Assembly: GCA_900555195.1 (NCBI GenBank)
Contig: USKC01000067.1
Span: 1 to 11,924 of the forward strand
Origin: an uncultured Lachnospiraceae bacterium
Lineage (GTDB): Bacteria > Bacillota > Clostridia > Lachnospirales > Lachnospiraceae
Direction of reading: 5' to 3'
DNA length: 11,924 nt
The position numbers were made by a program, and so were the translations under genes. Position 1 is the first letter of the stretch. Every line of letters begins with the position of its first letter. The notes beneath the pieces were generated by a model. It worked only from the letters and a program-made list of their open reading frames with translations. It was not told where the DNA came from and did not search any database. Positions 6,624 through 11,924 of this stretch are shown piece after piece.

Positions 6624-7613
6624 ATGACGATAGAAGAACTTGCACAAAAGCTGGGGGTATCTAAAAGCACAGTTTCCAGGGCGCTTTCGGGGAAAGGGCG
6701 CATCAGCGAGGAAACCAGGCTGAAGATTCAGGCATGTGCAAGGCAGGCAGGAATGTGGCCAAAGCAACAGGAGACGGCACACAGCACGCAGAATCTGGGG
6801 GTGATCCTTCCGACAGCGGGATATACAATGAGCATTCCGTTTTTTGAGGAATGTCTGTTGGGGATCAGCGAGGCTGCGTCCTCTCTGCAGTATCAGGTGA
6901 TGGTGGAACCAGGAGGGGCGGATGAACTTTCCGGAATCCGCAGGCTTGTGGATTCCGGAAAGGTGGACGCCATCATCCTGATGCAGAATACGAAATCAGA
7001 TGCCCGGCTGAAATATCTCAGTGAGCTGCCTTTCCCGGTCGGACTGATCGGTTCATGTGACTATCCGGGGGTGATTCAGGTGGACTCGGATAGCCGTGCG
7101 GCTGCGGAAAGCCTGACCATGATGCTGGTGGGCAGGGGATATCGGAGATTTGCCCTGATAACGACCGTAAACGCTTATGGGGTGAACAGTGCGCGCTGCC
7201 GGGGGGTGAGCGGAGCGCTGGAGCGGTGCGGTATGGAAAAGGGACTTCAGATTTTCCGGGCCAGCCTGATGGATATGGAACGGATGGAGGGGATCATCCG
7301 TTCCATATTTTCCAGCAGGGCAGACTGTATCATCTGTGCAGATGATTTGATCTGTGCGCGGCTGATGTCCAGGCTTCTGGGCGAAGGATATCGGATACCG
7401 CGTGACATTGCAGTGGCTTCCCTGTGCAACAGTCCAACGCTGGATTATTTTTCGCCTGCAGTAACCGCCGTAAATATCACGGGCAGAAAGCTAGGGAATG
7501 CGATAGGGACGCAGATGATCCGTTTCCTGCAGGGTGAAGAATACGAGGAGAAAATGATGTTGGATTATGAAATCCTGTTTCGTAAATCAACCAACAGGAA
7601 GGAGCAGTTATGA
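6624..7613 (+). CDS. LacI/GalR-family transcriptional repressor
   Basis: This is a DNA-binding repressor whose C-terminal periplasmic-binding-protein-like domain (about 57-325) should bind a sugar effector. It probably controls its own operon with the two downstream hydrolases. The helix-turn-helix at residues 1-30 is canonical (KLGVSKSTVSRALSGKGRIS, then TRLKI). The linker that follows, PKQQETAHST (46-55), lacks the usual N-x-x-A-x-x-L hinge-helix pattern, including the leucine that inserts into the operator centre in LacI and PurR. The core begins with the normal NLGVILP strand. Length (329 residues) is typical. The stop codon overlaps the next gene's ATG by 4 bp. Two long perfect inverted repeats lie within the gene (6927-6962 and 7273-7308). 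The effector is unknown. Confidence 0.92.
   Translation: MTIEELAQKLGVSKSTVSRALSGKGRISEETRLKIQACARQAGMWPKQQETAHSTQNLGVILPTAGYTMSIPFFEECLLGISEAASSLQYQVMVEPGGADELSGIRRLVDSGKVDAIILMQNTKSDARLKYLSELPFPVGLIGSCDYPGVIQVDSDSRAAAESLTMMLVGRGYRRFALITTVNAYGVNSARCRGVSGALERCGMEKGLQIFRASLMDMERMEGIIRSIFSSRADCIICADDLICARLMSRLLGEGYRIPRDIAVASLCNSPTLDYFSPAVTAVNITGRKLGNAIGTQMIRFLQGEEYEEKMMLDYEILFRKSTNRKEQL
6927..6962. repeat. Perfect 13-bp inverted repeat inside lacI
   Basis: CTTTCCGGAATCC (6927-6939) and GGATTCCGGAAAG (6950-6962) are perfect inverted copies with a 10-nt spacer, inside the coding region for S-G-I-R-R-L-V-D-S-G-K. Each arm contains the palindrome TTCCGGAA. No T run follows, so it is not a standard terminator. 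Confidence 0.85.
7273..7308. repeat. Perfect 14-bp inverted repeat inside lacI
   Basis: ATATGGAACGGATG (7273-7286) and CATCCGTTCCATAT (7295-7308) are perfect inverted copies with an 8-nt spacer. In RNA, two further G-U pairs (7271-7272 with 7309-7310) lengthen the stem to 16 bp. It lies in the stretch coding for M-E-R-M-E-G-I-I-R-S-I-F. Confidence 0.85.
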
Positions 7614-9658
7614 GTGACCCGGGAGAGGGAAAAAAGGAATGGATCTTGAATGAAGGCCAGTTTGCGGCCGAGAAGGGGACGCTGTGGGAAGAAAGAGGCG
7701 ACGGAGCCTGGCTGCTTGGCTGCGGGAAGGGAAACGCGGCCAGGGCATTCTGGAACCTGGCGGAAAATGGGGAAATACGCTGGGAGGATTACAGGTATCT
7801 GTCGGTGGATGTGAAAAGCCTTCCTTCCTGGTCTTTGGTTTTCCAGTTTGAGATCTGGGAGAAGGGAAATGAGGGTGAAGAGCCGGATCTCACCGTGCGG
7901 ATGTCCATGATTCCACAGGAAGAGGTGCGGCTCGTCCTGCCGTTTGAAGCTTTGGACGCACAGCACATTTTCCTGGGAAGAACACCTGGGAAGCTGCGCA
8001 GTTTTGTGACGGGCAAAGCGGTAAGGCCGGAACGGATCGGAAGGTTTGCCATCGGTTTGCGCGAAGGCTGGGAAGGGCAGCAGATAGAGATACGTCGGTT
8101 CGCTCTGTCTTGGGAGCAGCCGGATTGTCCGTTTAGTGGGAAGCCACTTGTTGATTTGCTCGGACAGAAAAAGGAGGGGAACTGGCCGGGAAAACGCAGC
8201 AGTGTGGAAGACCTGAAGAAGGGGCTCCAGGAGGAAAGACAGGCCCTTTTGGAGGAAGAGGGATGGAAGGAGCGCAGCAGTTATGGGGGATATACGGGGC
8301 TGCGTTTTCCGGCGACCGGATATTTCCGCCTGGAGAAGACGGAATCACACTGGTGGCTGGTGGATCCGGAGGGCTGCGCTTTCCTGACCGCCGGAATGGA
8401 CTGCGTGCGTACGGATGAGTGCACGCCCATAGACGGGTTGGAATCCTGTTATGACTGGCTCCCGGAAAAGGGCGGGGAGTATGACCAGGCGATCCGTCCG
8501 GATCCGTGGATGAGAAAAGAAGCAGAGGAGTATATGAATTTCCCGGTGGCGAATCTGATCCGTTGTTTTGGTGCGGACTGGAGGCAGGAATGGGAGCGGC
8601 TGACTGTCAGCCGGCTGAGAAGCTGGGGATTTAATACGATAGGCGCGTTTTCGGATGAAGATTTTATCCGCCGAAGCAACATGCCTTATACGAGAACGCT
8701 GGTGGGCTATCCGTCTACAAGATGTAAAATTTACCGGGATTTCCCGGATGTATTTTCACAGGAATATCTGGAAAGCGCGAAAGCGTATGCGGCGCAGCTG
8801 AATGAGGGCAGGAACGACGCCAACATGATCGGATATTATATGAGAAATGAACCGCAGTGGGCTTTTTCTCATGATGTATGTCTGGCGGAAGAACTGCTTG
8901 GCGTGGAAGAAGAGACGGAAACGGGGAAGGCGCTTCTGCATTTTCTGGAAGAAAAATACGGGGGAACGGAGGCGTTATACGCGGCCTGGGAACTGGAAGA
9001 TATGGAAGGGAATTTCAGAAAGCGGGCTGCAGGCCGGGCCGCAGAAGGCAGGCTGACGGAAGCGGCGCGGGAAGATCTGAAGGCGTTTTCAGCCCGTATG
9101 ATCCGGGAGTATGTGAGGGTGCCTGCGCTGGAACTGAAGAAGGTAGATCCAAATCATCTGAATTTGGGCATGCGCTATGCGTTCATTCTGTATCCGGAGC
9201 AGACGGCCGGCTGTGAGTTCATGGATGTATTCTCCATTAATTGCTATAAAATCGATCCCACCGCTGTCCTCACAGAGGTAGCAGCGCTGGTGAAGATGCC
9301 GGTCATGATCGGGGAATTCCATTTTGGGGCATTGGATCGAGGGCTGGATGCCACGGGCATTATCGGAGTGGCGGATCAGGAGAGCCGGGGGAAGGCTTAC
9401 CGCTATTATCTCAATCATGCCCTGCATGTGCCGGAGTGCGTAGGCGTACAGTATTTTGAATATTGGGATCAGCCCTTTCTGGGCCGGCCGGATGGGGAGA
9501 ATTATCAGATCGGCTTTTTGGATGTGTGCGGCACGCCTTATGCGGAGATGGTACGCGCCGCCAGACTCGCGCATGCGCAGATGTATCATGTGGCGGCCGG
9601 ACTGATGGATTATATGTCCCCGGCTCCGGAGAAGATTATCAGCAATATCGCGTCATAA
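7610..9658 (+). CDS. GH50/agarase-like clan GH-A glycoside hydrolase, cytoplasmic
   Basis: A 682-residue glycosidase with no signal peptide, so it probably acts on imported oligosaccharides. Residues about 10-170 look like a beta-sandwich module (DYRYLSVDVKS, RIGRFAIGLREG). The catalytic part starts near 225 with GYFRLEKTESHWWLVDPEG, the opening pattern of GH50 agarases and relatives. Clan GH-A features follow: acid/base E414 in YYMRNEPQW and nucleophile E569 in MIGEFHFGALDRG, then the GH50-like tail DQPFLGRPDGENYQIGF. These active-site roles come from family patterns, not from a structure. The ATG overlaps the lacI stop (ATGA) and has AAGGAG at 7599-7604, so translation is coupled. The second hydrolase follows after 7-13 nt. 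True GH50 enzymes cut agarose-type beta-galactosides; this intracellular relative may have another galactose- or related substrate. Confidence 0.75.
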   Translation: MSDPGEGKKEWILNEGQFAAEKGTLWEERGDGAWLLGCGKGNAARAFWNLAENGEIRWEDYRYLSVDVKSLPSWSLVFQFEIWEKGNEGEEPDLTVRMSMIPQEEVRLVLPFEALDAQHIFLGRTPGKLRSFVTGKAVRPERIGRFAIGLREGWEGQQIEIRRFALSWEQPDCPFSGKPLVDLLGQKKEGNWPGKRSSVEDLKKGLQEERQALLEEEGWKERSSYGGYTGLRFPATGYFRLEKTESHWWLVDPEGCAFLTAGMDCVRTDECTPIDGLESCYDWLPEKGGEYDQAIRPDPWMRKEAEEYMNFPVANLIRCFGADWRQEWERLTVSRLRSWGFNTIGAFSDEDFIRRSNMPYTRTLVGYPSTRCKIYRDFPDVFSQEYLESAKAYAAQLNEGRNDANMIGYYMRNEPQWAFSHDVCLAEELLGVEEETETGKALLHFLEEKYGGTEALYAAWELEDMEGNFRKRAAGRAAEGRLTEAAREDLKAFSARMIREYVRVPALELKKVDPNHLNLGMRYAFILYPEQTAGCEFMDVFSINCYKIDPTAVLTEVAALVKMPVMIGEFHFGALDRGLDATGIIGVADQESRGKAYRYYLNHALHVPECVGVQYFEYWDQPFLGRPDGENYQIGFLDVCGTPYAEMVRAARLAHAQMYHVAAGLMDYMSPAPEKIISNIAS

Positions 9659-9671
9659 GGAGGGTATGACA
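9657..9671 (+). promoter_or_regulatory. Ribosome site deciding the start of the second hydrolase
   Basis: AAGGAGGG (9657-9664) overlaps the previous stop codon. It lies only 2 nt before the ATG at 9666 but 8 nt before the in-frame ATG at 9672. The later ATG is therefore the likelier start. Confidence 0.65.
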
Positions 9672-10778
9672 ATGAAAAGAAGGTGGACGGAAGAAGAAAT
9701 TTGGGACTGGTACCGGGAGCATGAATGGATCACGGGATTTAATTTCATTCCCAGCAATTCCATGACGGGAAGTGTGTACTATTTCCAGTCGTATCATCAT
9801 GAGGAGGCGTTCAAGGATGCTGCAAAGGAACTGGCGCTCGCGGCATTCCTGAAGTTTAACAGCATCCGTGTTTCCCTGCCCTTTGATGTGTGGAGGCAGG
9901 AACACGATCAGTTTTTTGCCAGCATGGATGAACTGCTGGATTTGCTGGAAAAGTACAACATGACGCTGATGCCCATCCTATTTAGCGACTGCTGTGTTCC
10001 GAAGGAAAAGTATAAACCGAAACAACTGGGCCCGCAGCCGGAGCCCGTTCCCGGATATTTCGGGGGAAGTCCGGTGACGCCATTTGATGACAGTACACAG
10101 AGTGGAAAAACTGTGGGATACAGCATCACGGATGACCCGGCGATGGAGCCGGAAATCCGCCGCTATGTGGAAGAACTGGCGGAGCGCTATGGGCAGGATT
10201 CCCGTATCCTGATCTGGAATATCTGGAATGAAGCGGGTAATTCCAGCCGTGGGATGACCTCCCTGCCGATGATGAAGAAAATCTTTTCCTGGATGCGTGA
10301 AAAGGATATAAGCCAGCCGCTCACCGCGGATATCTGGGGATTGGGAAGCGAGGGGGGATGGTATCAGGATCCTACCACCTATGCGGAGATAGAGCTGGAA
10401 GCGATCGCCCTGTCGGATATCGTCACCTTCCATTATTATGGGGATTATCTGCATGCGCGTCAGCTTGTCCATTCTCTGCGTCAGTTTGGCCGGCCGTTAA
10501 TCAATACGGAATGGCTGCACCGCCCTTACCGGAGCTTGATCCAGACACAGCTGCCGCTATGGAAGCGGGAAGGGGTCGGCAGCTATTTCTTCGGCTTTGT
10601 GAATGGGAAGAGCCAGCACCATATCGTATGGGAGGTTATCAAGAATGAACCGAACATCGATACCAGCCTTTGGATGCATGATATTTTCCATGCGGATTTC
10701 ACCCCGTATGATCCGGAGGAGATTGAAGTGATCCGTTCCTGCAATGAGGACAGGGATATTTGGAGAAGAAACGGATAA
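9672..10778 (+). CDS. GH5-like clan GH-A glycoside hydrolase (cellulase/1,4-beta-xylanase-annotated type), cytoplasmic
   Basis: A single-domain TIM-barrel glycosidase of 368 residues without a signal peptide. It begins with a substrate-cleft-like segment (EWITGFNFIPSNSM). Numbered from the ATG at 9672, the acid/base is likely E187 in IWNIWNEAGN after strand 4, and the nucleophile E280 in LINTEWLHRPYRS after strand 7, the clan GH-A layout. The C-terminal stretch GVGSYFFGFVNGKSQ matches a group often labelled cellulase or 1,4-beta-xylanase in gut bacteria, mostly without biochemical proof. It is the last gene of the LacI operon, with a terminator 55-110 nt downstream. Together with the GH50-like enzyme it probably completes breakdown of one imported glycan. 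The substrate is unknown. Confidence 0.8.
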   Translation: MKRRWTEEEIWDWYREHEWITGFNFIPSNSMTGSVYYFQSYHHEEAFKDAAKELALAAFLKFNSIRVSLPFDVWRQEHDQFFASMDELLDLLEKYNMTLMPILFSDCCVPKEKYKPKQLGPQPEPVPGYFGGSPVTPFDDSTQSGKTVGYSITDDPAMEPEIRRYVEELAERYGQDSRILIWNIWNEAGNSSRGMTSLPMMKKIFSWMREKDISQPLTADIWGLGSEGGWYQDPTTYAEIELEAIALSDIVTFHYYGDYLHARQLVHSLRQFGRPLINTEWLHRPYRSLIQTQLPLWKREGVGSYFFGFVNGKSQHHIVWEVIKNEPNIDTSLWMHDIFHADFTPYDPEEIEVIRSCNEDRDIWRRNG

Positions 10779-10810
10779 TATCAAATAGTACGGATAATAT
10801 CCGATAATAT
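10771..10810 (+). repeat. Short direct repeats over the stop codon of the last hydrolase gene
   Basis: ACGGATAATATC occurs twice exactly (10771-10782 and 10790-10801), and a third variant, CCGATAATAT, follows at 10801-10810. The first copy contains the TAA stop. The core GGATA-A-TATCC in the second copy is also a small dyad. Confidence 0.7.
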
Positions 10811-10832
10811 GGAAGTGCCTGAAGTCCTTTAG

Positions 10833-10889
10833 GGCTGCTGTGGCTGTGATTGGGAAATAGAAACCGATCCCGGCTGCAGCAGCCTTTTT
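10833..10889 (+). terminator. Intrinsic terminator of the lacI-hydrolase operon
   Basis: GGCTGCTG (10833-10840) pairs perfectly with CAGCAGCC (10877-10884) and is followed by TTTTT (10885-10889). The 36-nt interior has its own small pairing (GGGA with TCCC), so the stem is branched or long-looped. It lies 54 nt after the last stop codon of the operon. Confidence 0.75.
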
Positions 10890-10905
10890 ATATGGAGAGA
10901 AATGT

Positions 10906-10930
10906 CGCTTTCTGTCGCGCAGAACAAGCG
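10906..10930 (-). terminator. Possible weak terminator hairpin of the MerR gene
   Basis: CGCT+TTCTG (10906-10914) pairs with CAGAA+AGCG (10920-10930) around TCGCG, with a 2-nt bulge. It lies about 15 nt after the merR-type stop codon on the - strand. Only a short T-rich stretch (ACATTTC) follows, so efficiency is doubtful. Confidence 0.3.
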
Positions 10931-10944
10931 CTCCGGGCAGCCGC

Positions 10945-11781
10945 CTATAAGTCCCCGGATTTTAAAACAGGAATCTGGATTTCGCTGTGTATACTGTTAA
11001 AACTGGATTTCGCCAAGGGCATATTTGTTACAATGGCGAATGTTAAGCGATGAAAATCAAAATTCTGTTTTATCACCTGCAGGACGTCGGTTTGCGGCGT
11101 GATATCAAGCTGCACGCACAGAAAATCGGATTCAGGGATACGGACAACCTGTAAATCCTGTTCTTTTGGATGCAAAACCTGAACAAAGAAGGAATAAGAT
11201 ATGGGAGAAGTTCCGCAGCGGACCAAAACGCCCGTGGGAAATACCGGAGCCATATCCAGGATTTGGGCATCATGAAACAGACCGATGGCCGTTTTTTCCC
11301 GGGACATCAGGTTAGACGAAGCACAGTGCATATCGTTTTTATCCGGAAGATCCCAGTCTCCGGGGCAGGGAGCCTCCACAAAGAACCGCTCGCCGATTCT
11401 GCGGGAATAGACGCCCTTTTGTGCACTGTATTTTTTATTTTCCTCCATGACATTGAGATGGAATTCCGTGAGTTCCATTCCTTGCTGCATTTGAGCGATC
11501 TGCGTCTGCATCGCCCTTCTGCCGTCTTCAAGAATCGCTTTTTCATCCAGATCGCCATTTTCATCAATATAATTTTTCAGATTTTTCAGCGGGATATTCA
11601 GCTGAATGCAGAGCTGGATCGCATCCAGTGTCCCCAACTGTTCGGGCAGATAATACCGATAGTTTGTTTTCGGATCGACCCATGCGGGAAGAAGAATGTT
11701 CAATTTTTCGTAGTAGCGCAGGGAATTGATATTCACATTTCTCAATTCTGCGAATTCGCTGATGGTCAGATATTTTCTCAT
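10945..11781 (-). CDS. MerR-family regulator with a BmrR/GyrI-like effector domain
   Basis: A 278-residue DNA-binding regulator. The N-terminal MerR winged helix (1-70) is clear: YLTISEFAELRNVNINSLRYY, then LPAWVDPKTNYRYY. A helical dimerisation stretch follows at about 80-118 (AMQTQIAQMQQGMELTEFHL). The remaining 155 residues resemble the small-molecule-binding domain of BmrR-like proteins (motifs such as PTGVLVRCG and YSFFVQVLHP), which usually sense drugs or hydrophobic ligands. No metal-binding cysteine cluster of the MerR/CueR kind is visible. The ATG at 11781 has only a weak ribosome site (AAAGG well upstream) but fits the family N-terminus. Its target is not in the window; it may control itself or a divergent gene to the right. 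It appears independent of the sugar operons. Confidence 0.88.
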   Translation of the reverse strand: MRKYLTISEFAELRNVNINSLRYYEKLNILLPAWVDPKTNYRYYLPEQLGTLDAIQLCIQLNIPLKNLKNYIDENGDLDEKAILEDGRRAMQTQIAQMQQGMELTEFHLNVMEENKKYSAQKGVYSRRIGERFFVEAPCPGDWDLPDKNDMHCASSNLMSREKTAIGLFHDAQILDMAPVFPTGVLVRCGTSPISYSFFVQVLHPKEQDLQVVRIPESDFLCVQLDITPQTDVLQVIKQNFDFHRLTFAIVTNMPLAKSSFNSIHSEIQIPVLKSGDL

Positions 11782-11828
11782 CGTTGTTTATACACCGCTG
11801 CCTTTCAAAAATCAGGCAAATGTTTGTA

Positions 11829-11869
11829 TTGACTCTATTATTATAACAGGGTTTAAACTCCCAATACAA
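11829..11869 (-). promoter_or_regulatory. Probable MerR-gene promoter with an operator-like dyad between -35 and -10
   Basis: On the - strand TTGTAT (11864-11869) and TATAAT (11840-11845) are 18 bp apart. The spacer carries a dyad centred on GTTTAAAC (11851-11858), where MerR proteins usually bind. On the + strand TTGACT (11829-11834) and TTTAAA (11852-11857), 17 bp apart, could form an overlapping divergent promoter; this is weaker. MerR-controlled promoters usually have 19-20 bp spacers, so 18 is slightly short. The rest of the window end (11870-11924) shows no gene. Confidence 0.45.
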
Positions 11870-11924
11870 GAGAACCAAAACGGATTTCGCCGCGCTGACA
11901 GCGAAGGTCCGGTGCAGAGGAAGA

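Noticed and set aside
8878..9216. 112-codon + strand ORF inside the GH50-like gene
   Set aside because: It lies in another frame of a strong coding region and its translation is rich in G and R with no motif. It is a shadow frame.
11170..11832. 220-codon + strand ORF opposite the MerR gene
   Set aside because: It is fully antisense to a well-supported regulator and its product has no recognisable motif. It is a shadow frame.

Overview
The window looks like a carbohydrate-use region from a low-to-mid G+C Firmicute, most likely a gut-type Lachnospiraceae or related Clostridia. I infer this from the gene families: a CUT1-type sugar-binding protein, a YesM-type histidine kinase, a YesN-type AraC response regulator, LacI and MerR regulators and several cytoplasmic glycoside hydrolases. 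Strong purine-rich Shine-Dalgarno sites and consensus sigma-A-like promoters agree with this. No RNA gene, transposase, phage gene or CRISPR array was seen.

Left part (1-2754, + strand): the 3' part of an ABC sugar-transporter binding protein, whose start lies before the window, then a YesM-type sensor kinase. The kinase is broken by a one-base frameshift at about 2057-2061. It separates the membrane sensor/HAMP half from the His/ATPase half. Middle part (2718-6078, - strand): a two-gene operon in which a YesN-type response regulator is followed, 13 nt later, by a GH127/DUF1680-type (beta-L-arabinofuranosidase-like) enzyme. The kinase and enzyme genes converge and overlap by 37 bp at their 3' ends.

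Intergenic region (6079-6623): this is the densest non-coding stretch. It holds a likely promoter for the response regulator, and a near-consensus + strand promoter with a perfect dyad at its start site that runs into an intrinsic terminator about 75 nt later with no ORF. It also holds the promoter of the next operon, flanked by two inverted GCGCAA/TTGCGC pairs that are candidate operators.

Right part (6624-10889, + strand): a self-contained operon with its own promoter and terminator. It encodes a LacI-family repressor, a GH50/agarase-like clan GH-A enzyme overlapping it by 4 bp, and a second clan GH-A (GH5-like) enzyme. Neither hydrolase has a signal peptide, so both probably act in the cytoplasm on imported oligosaccharides. 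The lacI gene contains two unexpectedly long perfect inverted repeats (13 and 14 bp arms). A MerR/BmrR-like regulator on the - strand (10945-11781) closes the window.

Taken together, sugar is captured outside by the binding protein and sensed by the kinase/regulator pair, and imported glycans are cut by intracellular enzymes under two separate controls (YesN-type activation and LacI repression). The substrate cannot be named from sequence alone. The GH127-like enzyme hints at arabinose-containing glycans and the GH50-like enzyme at galactose-containing ones.
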